64,000 nucleotides of DNA from Streptomyces sp. CB02261 (GTDB taxonomy: Bacteria > Actinomycetota > Actinomycetes > Streptomycetales > Streptomycetaceae). The position numbers and the translations under genes are program-made. The DNA is taken from contig NZ_LIVX01000006.1 of the NCBI RefSeq assembly GCF_001905665.1, forward strand, positions 434,001 to 498,000, written 5' to 3'. A model generated the notes under the pieces. That model made no database searches. It was not told the origin of the DNA and was given only the letters and a program-made list of their open reading frames with translations. Position 1 is the first letter of the stretch. Each line of letters opens with the position of its first letter. Of the stretch, positions 48,019 to 56,910 are shown one piece after another.

Positions 48019-50085
48019 ATGACTCGACCCCACTCGCGCGGGACGGGCGGCCGATCCGCTCTCCTGGCGCTGTTCCTCGCCCTGGCCGCCGTCCTCTTCG
48101 GCTCCGGTCCCGTGCCCGCGGCGGACGCCGCCGGCTCGTGGTGGGAGCCCACCGCCCGGCCCGCGACCGACTCGCGGATCAACGTCACGGGCGCGCCGTT
48201 CACGGGAACGGACGCGCAGGGGAAGGTGCGCGGCTTCGTCGACGCGCACAACCACCTCATGTCCGACGAGGGCTTCGGCGGCCGTCTGATCTGTGGCCGG
48301 ACCTTCGCGGCGGGCGGCGCCGCCGAAGCGCTCAAGGACTGTCCCGAGCACTATCCCGACGGTTCGGGCGCGCTGTTCGAGAACATCACCGGCGGCTCCG
48401 ACGGCCATCACGACCCGGTCGGCTGGCCGACGTTCAGGGACTGGCCCGCCCACGACTCGCTGACGCACCAGCAGAACTACTACGCGTGGGTGGAGCGCGC
48501 CTGGCGCGGCGGGCAACGCGTCCTCGTCAACGACCTGGTGACGAACGGCCTGATCTGCTCGATCCTGCCCCGGGACCGGAGCTGCGACGAGATGACGTCG
48601 ATCCGCCTCCAGGCCCGTAAGACGTACGAGCTCCAGGACTACGTCGACGGGATGTACGGCGGCCCCGGCAAGGGCTGGTTCCGGATCGTCACCTCCGCCG
48701 CGCAGGCCCGCTCGGTGGTCGAGCAGGGCAAGCTCGCGGTCGTCCTGGGCGTGGAGACCTCGGAGCCGTTCGGCTGCAAGCAGATCCTCGACGTGGCCCA
48801 GTGCGACAAGGAGGACATCGACCGCGGCCTGGACGAGCTGTACGGGCTCGGGGTCCGCAGCATGTTCCTCTGCCACAAGTTCGACAACGCGCTGTGCGGC
48901 GTCCGCTTCGACTCCGGGGCCATCGGCACCGCTGTCAACATCGGCCAGTTCTTGTCCACGGGCACGTTCTGGGCCACGGAGAAGTGCGCGGGCCCTCAGC
49001 ACGACAACCCGATCGGTCTCGCGGCCGCCCCGGTGATGGCCTCCAAGCTGCCGCCCGGCGTCAGCGTCCCCTCGTACGCCTCCGACGCCCGGTGCAACAC
49101 CCGCGGGCTGAGCAGGCTCGGCGAGTACGCGCTGCGGGGCATGATGGACCGCGGGATGATGCTGGAGCTCGACCACATGAGCGTGAAGGCGGCCGGGCGG
49201 GCGCTCGACATCCTGGAGTCCGAGGAGTACCCGGGTGTCCTGTCCAGCCACAGCTGGATGGACCTGGACTGGACGGAGCGGCTCTACCGCCTGGGCGGGT
49301 TCGTCGCCCAGTACATGCACGGCGCCGAGGGCTTCATCGGGGAGGCGGGCCAGAAGGCCGCGCTGCGCGAGAAGTACGGGGTCGGTCTGGGGTACGGCAC
49401 CGACATGAACGGCGTCGGCGGCTGGCCGGGTCCGGTCGGCACGGGCGCGCCGAACGCGGTCAGGTACCCGTTCCGCAGCGTCGACGGAGGGTCCGTGCTC
49501 GATCGTCAGGTGACGGGCGAGCGCACCTGGGACCTGAACACCGACGGTGCCGCGCACCAGGGCCTGGTGCCGGACTGGATCGAGCAGATCCGGCTCACGG
49601 CCGGCGGCCCGGGGATCGTGGACGAGCTGGCCGGTGGCGCGGAGTCGTATCTGGGCACCTGGAAGGCGACCGAGGACCACGAGCCGGGCGTGAATCTGGC
49701 GGCGGGCGCGCCGGCTTCGGCCAGTTCCTCGGAGTGGAACCCGTTCACGAGCTACGTACCGGGCCGCGCCGTCGACGGCGATGTCGGCACGCGCTGGGCG
49801 AGCAACTGGTCGGACGACCAGTGGTTGGGCGTGGACCTCGGGGCCGTCCGCCGGGTCGGCCGGGTCACGCTCGACTGGGAGCGGGCGTACGCGCGTCAGT
49901 ACCGGATCGAGGTGTCCGAGAACGGCACGGACTGGCGGACGGTGTGGTCCACGACCGCAGGGGACGGCGGGTACGACACGGCGGAGTTCCCGTCGACGTC
50001 GGCGCGCTACGTCCGGATCCACGGCGAACGGCGGGCGACGCAGTGGGGCTACTCGCTCCACGAGGTCGCCGTCCACAGGGGCTGA
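48019..50085 (+). CDS. Secreted M19-like dipeptidase/amidohydrolase with F5/8-type C (discoidin) domain
   Basis: 688 residues with a Sec signal peptide (SALLALFLALAAVLFGS, cleavage near 38). The catalytic TIM barrel (about 60-540) shows possible metal ligands FVDAHNHLMS, VVLGVETSEPF, LCHKFDN, LELDHMSVKA and GLGYGTDMNG, a renal-dipeptidase-like set with HxN in place of the usual HxD. The discoidin domain covers about 555-688 (AVDGDVGTRWASNWSDDQWLGVDLG ... RYVRIHGERR) and probably binds glycan or cell-wall polymer. Substrate unknown. GGAGG lies 11 nt before the ATG. Confidence 0.82.
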   Translation: MTRPHSRGTGGRSALLALFLALAAVLFGSGPVPAADAAGSWWEPTARPATDSRINVTGAPFTGTDAQGKVRGFVDAHNHLMSDEGFGGRLICGRTFAAGGAAEALKDCPEHYPDGSGALFENITGGSDGHHDPVGWPTFRDWPAHDSLTHQQNYYAWVERAWRGGQRVLVNDLVTNGLICSILPRDRSCDEMTSIRLQARKTYELQDYVDGMYGGPGKGWFRIVTSAAQARSVVEQGKLAVVLGVETSEPFGCKQILDVAQCDKEDIDRGLDELYGLGVRSMFLCHKFDNALCGVRFDSGAIGTAVNIGQFLSTGTFWATEKCAGPQHDNPIGLAAAPVMASKLPPGVSVPSYASDARCNTRGLSRLGEYALRGMMDRGMMLELDHMSVKAAGRALDILESEEYPGVLSSHSWMDLDWTERLYRLGGFVAQYMHGAEGFIGEAGQKAALREKYGVGLGYGTDMNGVGGWPGPVGTGAPNAVRYPFRSVDGGSVLDRQVTGERTWDLNTDGAAHQGLVPDWIEQIRLTAGGPGIVDELAGGAESYLGTWKATEDHEPGVNLAAGAPASASSSEWNPFTSYVPGRAVDGDVGTRWASNWSDDQWLGVDLGAVRRVGRVTLDWERAYARQYRIEVSENGTDWRTVWSTTAGDGGYDTAEFPSTSARYVRIHGERRATQWGYSLHEVAVHRG

Positions 50086-50096
50086 GGGCGGACGCG

Positions 50097-50139
50097 GGCG
50101 GGGCCGTCCGGATCGCGAGCCGGTCCGGGCGGCCCCGCC
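50097..50139. terminator. Bidirectional hairpin between dipeptidase and beta-propeller genes
   Basis: 16-bp arms (50097-50112 and 50124-50139) with one mismatch around an 11-nt loop, between convergent stops at 50085 and 50148. Confidence 0.75.
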
Positions 50140-50147
50140 GTCGTCGC

Positions 50148-51461
50148 TCAACCGCCGTCCACGCCGGTCCAGTCGGCGGGGATACGGGCCAGCCGGACCC
50201 GCTGGGGATGGTCGCCGACGTCCACGGAGGCGACGCGCCGACCGGTGGCGAAGTCGATCGCGGTCACCCGGTCGGCCCCGCTCTCGGAGACGACACAGGA
50301 CCGCCCGTCGCCGCTGACGGTCGCCCAGTACGGCTTGGACGCCTCGACGAGCGGGCCCTCCTGGAGCGTGGCGCGGTCGACCACCGTGGCGTAGTCGTCC
50401 ATCGTCCCGGCGACGCAGATCTTGCTGCCGTCGGGACTCATCGAGAGGCCGTGATGGCGCGAGTCGTTGACCCAGGTGGTGCGGTCGGGATCGGTCGCCG
50501 GGTTGCCGGGGAGGGCTTTGAGACGGGTGATGCGGTCCGTGGCGATGTCGTACTCCAGGAAGCCGTTGAGGAAGGAGACCTGGAAGTAGAGCTTCGTCTC
50601 GTCCGGCGTGAACACGAGCGGGCGGACGGCGTCGGAGAGGTCGCCGCGCCCGAAGGCGTCGAGTCGCCCGCGCATGTCGATGACGCGGACGGTCCGGAAG
50701 GTGTGGGCGTCGACCACGGTGATGCGGCGGTCGCCCTTGGTCCAGTCGAGCCAGGGCGCGTCGAGGGCGGTGGTGACCTCGCCGATGGACATGTTCCACA
50801 GGAGGCCGTCGGAGGTGAAGACGTTCTCGTGCGGCTTGTCGCCCGTCGCGAAGGAGCCGAGTTCGCGGCCGGTCGTGATGTCGAGGACGTGGACCGTGTT
50901 CGCCGTGGAGGCGGAGACCGCGACGCGGGTGCCGTCCGGCGAGACGGCCATGTGGTCGGCGCGGTATCCGGCCACGGGGAAGCGCCAGTTGATGCGTCCG
51001 GTGCGCAGGTCGAGGGAGACGACGTCGGCGAAGCTGGGCCGGGAGACGACCATGGCAGAGCCGTCGGGGGTCGCGTACATGTCGTCGACGAACTGGTCGT
51101 GACCCTCCCCCGGTCCGTTGCGGACGCCGAGGAAGAAGGCGAGTTTGACGGGGTTGAGGTAGATCTCCCGGAGGCGCTGCTCCTTGTCGGGGATCACGTT
51201 CAGGCGGCCGATGCGGCGGAAGTCGCCCTGGGCGGCGATGACGTCGGCCGTTCCGTCCCAGTTGTTGCCGACGAACATCGCCTCGCGGAGCCCGGCGGGC
51301 GCCGGCCCCTCGGGCGCGGCCGCACCCGTGCCGCCGACGCCGGCGACGAGGGCGAGGGCGACCGCCACGGCCGCGGTGAGGCGTCGGCCGGGGCGGTGGG
51401 GGCGGGTGCGGCGCGGCCGGGTGTCCGGCGCGCGGTGGCTCGACGTACGGGGAGAGGGCAT
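50148..51461 (-). CDS. Secreted YncE-like beta-propeller protein
   Basis: 437 residues from ATG 51461 after GAAGAAGG. The signal peptide is twin-basic rich (RPRRTRPHRPGRRLTAAVAVALALVAGV), cleavage near 50. The mature part has repeated blades of the form SPDGTRVAVSASTANTVHVLDITTGRELGSF, TPDETKLYFQVS and SGDGRSCVVSESGADRVTAIDFATGRRVASVDVG: a seven-bladed propeller. Such proteins act in binding or as periplasmic enzymes; nothing here identifies a ligand. A palindrome CATGTACATG lies 59 bp upstream. Confidence 0.85.
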   Translation of the reverse strand: MPSPRTSSHRAPDTRPRRTRPHRPGRRLTAAVAVALALVAGVGGTGAAAPEGPAPAGLREAMFVGNNWDGTADVIAAQGDFRRIGRLNVIPDKEQRLREIYLNPVKLAFFLGVRNGPGEGHDQFVDDMYATPDGSAMVVSRPSFADVVSLDLRTGRINWRFPVAGYRADHMAVSPDGTRVAVSASTANTVHVLDITTGRELGSFATGDKPHENVFTSDGLLWNMSIGEVTTALDAPWLDWTKGDRRITVVDAHTFRTVRVIDMRGRLDAFGRGDLSDAVRPLVFTPDETKLYFQVSFLNGFLEYDIATDRITRLKALPGNPATDPDRTTWVNDSRHHGLSMSPDGSKICVAGTMDDYATVVDRATLQEGPLVEASKPYWATVSGDGRSCVVSESGADRVTAIDFATGRRVASVDVGDHPQRVRLARIPADWTGVDGG

Positions 51462-51519
51462 TCGGGGTCCTTCTTCCGGCTCGAAGGAGTGACGTGAGGC
51501 GTGACTTACCCGAAGTAAC

Positions 51520-51529
51520 CATGTACATG
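51520..51529. promoter_or_regulatory. 10-bp palindrome upstream of the beta-propeller gene
   Basis: CATGTACATG is perfect, in a locally AT-rich stretch that also holds TTAC-CCGAA-GTAA (51506-51518). It could be an operator for the minus-strand gene at 51461 or the plus-strand gene at 51674. Confidence 0.35.
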
Positions 51530-51673
51530 ACAAGACCCGCAAGTCCTTCTCCCACCCCGTTTTCACACCCGGCCCGACCCGGAATCCGCCCGTCCCCACC
51601 TCTCCCCCGTGCCCCGTCACGGCCTCGGGTGGGAGATCATGGAATCCGGAACCCAGAAGGGACGGAACGGACG

Positions 51674-52456
51674 ATGAGGCACCGCAGTGTCGCCGACCTG
51701 ATGACGCCGACCGCGGTGGCGGTGCAGCCCGGGACGTCGTTCAAGGAGATCGCGCGGCTCCTCGACGAGTACGGCATCACCGCGGTCCCCGTGGTCGACG
51801 AGGAGAACCGGCCCGTCGGCGTGGTCTCCGAGGCGGACCTCCTGCGGCGGCACACGGCGAAGGACGGCCCGAGCACGGCCGACGCGATGATGTCGAGCCC
51901 CGTGGTGACGGCCCGGCCCTCATGGACGGCGGTCGAGGCCGCCCGCCTCATGGAGCGGCACCGGGTCAAGCGGCTGCCGGTGGTCGACGCGGACGGGCGG
52001 CTCATCGGGGTGCTGAGCCGGAGCGATCTGCTCCAGCTTTTCCTGCGCAGGGACCGCTCGATCCAGGAGGAGATCCGCGAGGACGTCGTCGTCCGCATCC
52101 TGCGCCTCTCCCCCTCCGCCGTGCACATCGACGTCGACGAGGGCCGGGTGACGCTCAGCGGCACGCTGGACCGGCCCGGGCTCGGCCCGATCATCGTCCG
52201 GCTGTGCGAGACGGTGGACGGGGTGGTGGAGGTCGAGGACCGCCTGACGTACGAGGCGGCCGAGACGGCTCCGGTGGCGCCGGAGGGGGTGGAGGCGGTT
52301 CCGTCGCCCCCGGAGGGAGTGGAGGGGGCGCGGTCGTCGGCGGACGGAGCGGAGGCGGTCACGGCGGTTCCGCCGTCGCCGGACACGGCGGAAGCGGCCG
52401 GGGCCGCGGACCCGGGACGGTTCGACGGACCGGGGCTGGACGGGCCGAGGTCCTGA
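51674..52456 (+). CDS. CBS-pair protein with BON domain
   Basis: 260 residues from ATG 51674 after AGAAGGG. Two CBS motifs fill residues 5-130 (DLMTPTAVAVQPGTSFKEIARLL, VVDEENRPVGVVSEADLLRR; then MMSSPVVTARPSW, VVDADGRLIGVLSRSDLLQLF). A BON domain occupies about 145-195 (VHIDVDEGRVTLSGTLDRPGLGPIIVRL), and the rest is an acidic Ala/Pro tail. CBS pairs bind adenosine nucleotides. Such proteins are common in dormancy/hypoxia gene sets of actinobacteria; here no hypoxia genes are adjacent. Confidence 0.9.
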   Translation: MRHRSVADLMTPTAVAVQPGTSFKEIARLLDEYGITAVPVVDEENRPVGVVSEADLLRRHTAKDGPSTADAMMSSPVVTARPSWTAVEAARLMERHRVKRLPVVDADGRLIGVLSRSDLLQLFLRRDRSIQEEIREDVVVRILRLSPSAVHIDVDEGRVTLSGTLDRPGLGPIIVRLCETVDGVVEVEDRLTYEAAETAPVAPEGVEAVPSPPEGVEGARSSADGAEAVTAVPPSPDTAEAAGAADPGRFDGPGLDGPRS

Positions 52457-52632
52457 CACGCGCCGCGTGGGCGGGGCGAGGCCTGACGGCCGCCCTCGTG
52501 CGGACCGAGACTCTGAACCCGCGCTCGCGTGGGCGTGACGTGGCGACGACGGTCGCCCGCGTACGAGCCGAAGCCCCGAACCCACGCTCGCGTGGGCGTG
52601 GCGGCCCCCGCGCCGGCCACCCCGGCGGGAGC

Positions 52633-52668
52633 AGGGCCCGGCGGGTCGTCGACGCCTCGCCGGGCCCT
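52633..52668. terminator. Hairpin in the CBS/DUF1876 intergenic region
   Basis: AGGGCCCGGCG (52633-52643) pairs perfectly with CGCCGGGCCCT (52658-52668) around 14 nt. A direct repeat containing GCTCGCGTGGGCGTG lies upstream at 52516-52545 and 52578-52605. Confidence 0.65.
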
Positions 52669-52678
52669 CGCCGCGGGC

Positions 52679-52742
52679 GGCGGTCCCGTCAGGAAACCGC
52701 CTCCCAGCCTCGCCGCGGACGGCGGTCCCTCAGGAGACCGCC
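52679..52742. terminator. Two tandem hairpins at the end of the DUF1876 gene
   Basis: A block of about 44 bp is duplicated. Each copy holds a hairpin: GGCGGTC-8-GACCGCC at 52721-52742 (spanning the gene's stop) and GGCGGT-11-ACCGCC at 52679-52701. The second looks like a copy of the gene's 3' end including its TGA. Confidence 0.7.
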
Positions 52743-53029
52743 TCCGGCCAGCCGTATCCGGGGCCGGTGTGCTGGGGTACGGTTCCCGCGCCCACCGCCT
52801 CCATCTCGCGGTTGGCCTCCCGCATCAGCTTGCCGGCCAGGTCCTTCATCGCCCGGCTCGCGGCGAGCTCGTCGCCGATCGCCGGCACGTCCACGTCCGC
52901 CGGGTTGCACCGGGCGGAGCCGTGGCCCGTGAGGGTCGAGTTCCCGGTGGTCAGCCGGGCCTCGGCCTTGGTCCTGCCGCCCTCCTCGACCAGTTCCACG
53001 CCGACCGTCCACTCCAGGTTGCGGGTCAT
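52730..53029 (-). CDS. DUF1876-family protein
   Basis: 99 residues from ATG 53029 after GGAGG. The whole protein is one small domain: TVGVELVEEGGRTKAEARLTTGNSTLTGHGSARCNPADVDVPAIGDELAASRAMKDLA, matching the dsRBD-like DUF1876 family of actinobacteria. Function unknown; members are small, abundant and often stress-related. The stop codon lies inside a terminator hairpin that is tandemly duplicated downstream. Confidence 0.85.
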   Translation of the reverse strand: MTRNLEWTVGVELVEEGGRTKAEARLTTGNSTLTGHGSARCNPADVDVPAIGDELAASRAMKDLAGKLMREANREMEAVGAGTVPQHTGPGYGWPEAVS

Positions 53030-53172
53030 GGCCTGCCTCCTCGCACGCCGGGCCGCGCGGAACCTCGGCACGGCCCCGTTCCTCTCCCTCCAGGATCCAT
53101 CCCCGGAGGCCGGGACGCACGCGCACCGGCCTCCGACCTGCGCCCGTGACGCCACCACGCCGTCGGACCATG

Positions 53173-53940
53173 TCAACTCCGCAGGTGTGAGGCCCCGTTG
53201 AGGTCGAGGATCGCACCGGACGACCACTCGGCGGCGGGAGAGGCCAGCCACAGCACCGCGGCCGCGATCTCGGCGGGCTCGGCCACCCGGCCGAAGGGGC
53301 TCTGGCCGAGGATCGCGGCGCCCTCGGGCCCCTCCAGTCGGGGCGCGACGCGCTCCGTGGCGAAGAAGCCGGGCGCCACCGAGGCGACGGCGATCCCGTA
53401 CGGGGCGAGGGAGACCGCGAGCGACTGCCCCAGCGCGTGGACGGCGGCTTTGGTCGCCCCGTAGGCCGGGTGGTCGGGCTCGCCGCGGAAGGCACCCCGG
53501 GAGCCGATGTTGACGATCCGGCCACCCGAACCCTGGTCGATCATCCGCCGGGCCGCGAGATGGCTGAGGTTCGCCGTGGCGAGCAGGTTCACGGACACGT
53601 GCCGCTGCCAGACCTCCACCCACTCCTCGTACGGTGTCTCGGCGAGGGGGTGGCGGAGGTTCACCGCCGCGTTGTTGACCAGTACGTCGATCCCCCCGAG
53701 CGCCTCGGCCGCCGCGCCGACCACGGCCACGGCTCCCGCCGGGTCCGCGAGGTCGCCGCCGACCAGGGTGTGGCCCGTGCCGTCGAGAGAGTCCAGGGTG
53801 GCGCGGGCCTCGTCGGCGCGCGAGCCGAAGTGGACGGCGACCCGGTCGCCGTTGGCCGCGAACGCCCGGGCGACGGCCCGCCCGAGACCGCGCGATGCAC
53901 CACTGACGAGGACGCGACGGCCCGATGCGGGCAGGTTCAT
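53173..53940 (-). CDS. Short-chain dehydrogenase/reductase
   Basis: 255 residues from ATG 53940. Cofactor motif VSGASRGLGRAVA, with basic residues after it (HFGSRADEA) that favour NADP(H); NNAAVN; catalytic Ser region NIGSRGAF, then YGATK (Tyr-x-x-x-Lys as YGATK), and the end ILDLNGASHLRS. A classical SDR with unknown substrate, related to 3-oxoacyl-ACP reductase-like proteins. Divergent from the NlpC/P60 gene. Confidence 0.9.
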   Translation of the reverse strand: MNLPASGRRVLVSGASRGLGRAVARAFAANGDRVAVHFGSRADEARATLDSLDGTGHTLVGGDLADPAGAVAVVGAAAEALGGIDVLVNNAAVNLRHPLAETPYEEWVEVWQRHVSVNLLATANLSHLAARRMIDQGSGGRIVNIGSRGAFRGEPDHPAYGATKAAVHALGQSLAVSLAPYGIAVASVAPGFFATERVAPRLEGPEGAAILGQSPFGRVAEPAEIAAAVLWLASPAAEWSSGAILDLNGASHLRS

Positions 53941-54066
53941 GGGATGCCTTCCGGTCGGGTACGTACCGCCGGGCATTCTGCCCGCCACCAGCCGGAACGC
54001 CGGACCCGGGGGCTGGGTCCGTGAAGTGACGGGCACCCTGGTGACCGGCGCCGCCGGGGCGTCCGG

Positions 54067-55866
54067 ATGATGTCTGTCATGATCGATACACCCCGCGTCG
54101 CCGGCACCTCCCGGCGCAGCCTGCTCACCGCCCTCACCGCCACCGCGGCGGCGGTTCCCCTCGCGTCCCTGACCGCCACCCCCGCGCGCGCCGCGCAGGC
54201 GGGTGCTCCGGCCGCCGCGCCGGCCGTGGCGCCCCCCACCGCCCCCGTGACCGGGCTCGGCGGTCCCAGATCCGCCGTGACCGTCGCGCGTCTCGGCGCC
54301 GACTGGTTCGGTCCCGTGACGCTCGGCGCCCTCACCACCGGCGTACTGCCCGGCACCCCGGCCCGTACCGAGGTGACCTCCGGCGGCAAGCGCGTCGCGC
54401 TCCTGACGCACGGCGCCCGCACCGTGGTCCTCCCCGGCCCCGAGCGCACCTTCACCGAGGACAAGCGGCTCTTCGCCGACGACTTCCAGCGCACCCTGCC
54501 GGACCCGGCGCTCCCCGAGGCCGACCGGGTGTACTGGGGCACCGCCCCCGGCGGCGGCGGGTGGACCACGCTCGGCGGCTCCGCCACCGACTTCTCGGTG
54601 ACCCCCGGCGCCGGCGTCATCAGCCTCACCACCGACTACGCGAGCCGCCACGCCAGCATCCGCGACGGTGAGATCACCGATGTCGACGTGCGCGCGGTCG
54701 CCGGGTTCGACAAGGTGCCCACCGGTCAGGCGTGCTCGTACGCCCTGTCCTTCGGCTACCAGGACTCGCACAACAACTACCGGGCCCGGCTGTCCTTCAC
54801 CACCACCGGGGCCGTCGAGCTCCGCGTCGAGAAGGAGGTCGCCGACGCCGTCACGCAGCTGGCTCCCGCCGTCTCCCTGGCCACGGGCGTCCCCGCGGGC
54901 ACGAACTGGACCATAAGGGTCCGCCGCGAGGGCACCAGGATCCAGGTCAAGGCCTGGCGCACGGCCACCGCCGAGCCCGCCGCCTGGACCACCGAGACCG
55001 ACGACGCCACCTTCACCAAGGGCCGGGTGGGCCTGCGCGCCCTCGCCAACGACGGCTGCACCAACCTGCCGGTCAAGCTGACCGTCAGCCGTTTCGAGGT
55101 CACCGACGCGACCTGGGAGGCCCCGCCGACGGTCACCCACAGCGACTGGGTGCGCGTCCTGGACCAGCCGTTCGACGGCACCTGGACCCCCGCCGTCGAG
55201 GCCCAGATCCGTGCCTGGGCCGGTTCGACCGCCCCCGACGTGCTCGCCTACGCGGCCATGTTCCTGCCGGGCGCGCCGGCGGTGAACGCGGGCGCGGGCA
55301 CCGCCGCGGGCAAGCAGGTCCTGGGCCAGGCCGGCTACGGCTACCTCGACCCGCAGGGCAACCGCTACGAGGGCGCCGACTTCCACGAGTACATGAACCT
55401 CGGCTGGACCTTCCCGGACGGCACGTACACCGGCCCGTCCAGCAAGCAGGTCGGCAACCTGGACTGCTCCGGCTACACGCGCATGGTGTTCGGCTACCAC
55501 CACAAGGTGCCGCTGGCCGCCGGCTCCGACACCTCCGGGACACGGCTGCCGCGCAAGTCCCGCGACATGGTGGACCACGCGCCGGGTGTCCGCGTCGACC
55601 GGACGGCCGGCGGCACCCCGCCGGCCGCGGCACAGCTGCAGCCGGGCGACCTCGTCCTCTTCAACGCCGACTCGGGTGACGACAGCACGACGGTCACGGT
55701 CGACCACGTCGGCATCTACCTCGGCAAGGACACGAACGGCAGGCGCCGCTTCCTCTCCAGCCGCAAGACCGGCAACGGGCCCACCATGTCGGACCTGGCG
55801 GGCTCCTCCACCCTGGACGGCACGGGCACGTACGCCACGAAGCTGCACACCGTCCACCGGATCTGA
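54067..55866 (+). CDS. Secreted NlpC/P60-like hydrolase with a concanavalin-like N-terminal domain
   Basis: 599 residues (start may instead be 54070 or 54079). A Tat-type signal SRRSLLTALTATAAA ends near residue 42. The N-terminal half (about 130-350) resembles a lectin/glucanase-like jelly roll (FADDFQRTLPDP, SYALSFGYQDSHNNYRARLSF, RVGLRALAND). The C-terminal part (about 370-599) carries NlpC/P60-type catalytic Cys in NLDCSGYTRMVFGY and His in VDHVGIYLG, preceded by GDLVLFN. Probably a cell-wall or glycan-targeted amidase/endopeptidase. The fusion of the two modules is uncommon. Confidence 0.8.
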   Translation: MMSVMIDTPRVAGTSRRSLLTALTATAAAVPLASLTATPARAAQAGAPAAAPAVAPPTAPVTGLGGPRSAVTVARLGADWFGPVTLGALTTGVLPGTPARTEVTSGGKRVALLTHGARTVVLPGPERTFTEDKRLFADDFQRTLPDPALPEADRVYWGTAPGGGGWTTLGGSATDFSVTPGAGVISLTTDYASRHASIRDGEITDVDVRAVAGFDKVPTGQACSYALSFGYQDSHNNYRARLSFTTTGAVELRVEKEVADAVTQLAPAVSLATGVPAGTNWTIRVRREGTRIQVKAWRTATAEPAAWTTETDDATFTKGRVGLRALANDGCTNLPVKLTVSRFEVTDATWEAPPTVTHSDWVRVLDQPFDGTWTPAVEAQIRAWAGSTAPDVLAYAAMFLPGAPAVNAGAGTAAGKQVLGQAGYGYLDPQGNRYEGADFHEYMNLGWTFPDGTYTGPSSKQVGNLDCSGYTRMVFGYHHKVPLAAGSDTSGTRLPRKSRDMVDHAPGVRVDRTAGGTPPAAAQLQPGDLVLFNADSGDDSTTVTVDHVGIYLGKDTNGRRRFLSSRKTGNGPTMSDLAGSSTLDGTGTYATKLHTVHRI

Positions 55867-55899
55867 CGCACGGCCCGGCACCCCGCCGGGCCCACGCGC

Positions 55900-55977
55900 T
55901 CCCCGCGGCGCGGACACGGGACGGTCGGGCCCGGGACGGTCGGGCCCGGCCCGGCGTCCGTGTCCGCGCCGCGGGGA
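55900..55977. terminator. Long hairpin with a tandem 15-mer in its loop
   Basis: 20-bp perfect arms (55900-55919 and 55958-55977). The 38-nt loop contains GGGACGGTCGGGCCC twice in tandem (55918-55932 and 55933-55947, the first starting in the stem). It lies 34 nt after the NlpC/P60 stop. Confidence 0.7.
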
Positions 55978-56128
55978 ACGCCCCCGCACGGGATGGCGCG
56001 TTGGAAAGCTCTCCGGGACGGGACTACGTTCGGGGACATCGCCACACCGGCGGTCCCGGCCGGGGCCCCGGCCGTGCGATCACGCCCTCGGGCCGGACCC
56101 TGGCCCCGTACCTCCCGGGAGAACCGAC

Positions 56129-56827
56129 ATGCCCAAGATCCTTTTCGTGATGACCGGCGCCGACCACTGGACCCTCGCGGACGGTACGAAGCACCCGACC
56201 GGCTTCTGGGCCGAGGAGGCCGCCGCTCCGTACGAGGCGTTCACCGGCGCCGGGTACGAGGTCGTCGTCGCCACGCCCGGCGGTGTCGTCCCCACCGTCG
56301 ACAGGGGCAGCCTCGCCCCCGAGGTCAACGGCGGGCAGGAGGGCGCCGACAAGGTGGCCGCCACGCTCGACTCGATGACCGCGCTCCGGCACCCGCTCCG
56401 GCTCGAGGACGTCGACCCGGCCGAGTACGCCGCCGTGTTCTACCCGGGCGGCCACGGCCCCATGGAGGACCTCGCCACCGACGCGACCTCCGGCAGGCTG
56501 CTGGTCGCCGCCTTGCGCTCCGGCAGGCCGCTGGCCGTCGTCTGCCACGGTCCGGCGGCGCTCCTGGCCGCCACGGACGACGGCGGCGCGAACGCCTTCG
56601 CCGGCTATCGGGTCGCCGCCTTCACCAACGACGAGGAGACGCAGGCGGGATTCGCCGACAAGGCGAAGTGGCTCCTGGAGAACCGCCTCGGCGAGGCCGG
56701 TGTGGACGTCCAGGTGGGCGAGCCGTGGGTGCCGAACGTGGTCGTCGACCGCAACCTCATCACCGGCCAGAACCCCGCGTCCTCGGCTCCGCTCGCCGCC
56801 GAGGTCCTCAAGACCCTGGGCGGCTGA
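56129..56827 (+). CDS. DJ-1/PfpI-family protein (Hsp31-like)
   Basis: 232 residues from ATG 56129. FVMTGADHWTLADGTKHPTGFWAEEAAAPYEAF at the N-terminus and the nucleophile elbow AVVCHGPAALLAA with Cys are typical of the Hsp31/glyoxalase-III-like subgroup, as are YPGGHGPMEDL and TNDEETQAG. Such proteins detoxify methylglyoxal or act as chaperones. Monocistronic, with a small hairpin downstream. Confidence 0.9.
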   Translation: MPKILFVMTGADHWTLADGTKHPTGFWAEEAAAPYEAFTGAGYEVVVATPGGVVPTVDRGSLAPEVNGGQEGADKVAATLDSMTALRHPLRLEDVDPAEYAAVFYPGGHGPMEDLATDATSGRLLVAALRSGRPLAVVCHGPAALLAATDDGGANAFAGYRVAAFTNDEETQAGFADKAKWLLENRLGEAGVDVQVGEPWVPNVVVDRNLITGQNPASSAPLAAEVLKTLGG

Positions 56828-56831
56828 CGGG

Positions 56832-56850
56832 CGCGACCTCGCGGGTCGCG
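56832..56850. terminator. Small hairpin after the PfpI gene
   Basis: CGCGACC (56832-56838) pairs with GGTCGCG (56844-56850), 5 nt after the stop and before the convergent P-type ATPase gene. Confidence 0.5.
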
Positions 56851-56910
56851 TGACGGCGGCGGTCCCTGCGCCTGGGCCGGCGGCCGACCGGCGTCGTCCG
56901 CCCGCGAGGC

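Noticed and set aside
47929..51555. A 1208-codon minus-strand frame spanning the dipeptidase and beta-propeller genes
   Set aside because: Arg/Ala/Asp-rich composition without domains; it crosses a strong bidirectional terminator and two well-supported genes.
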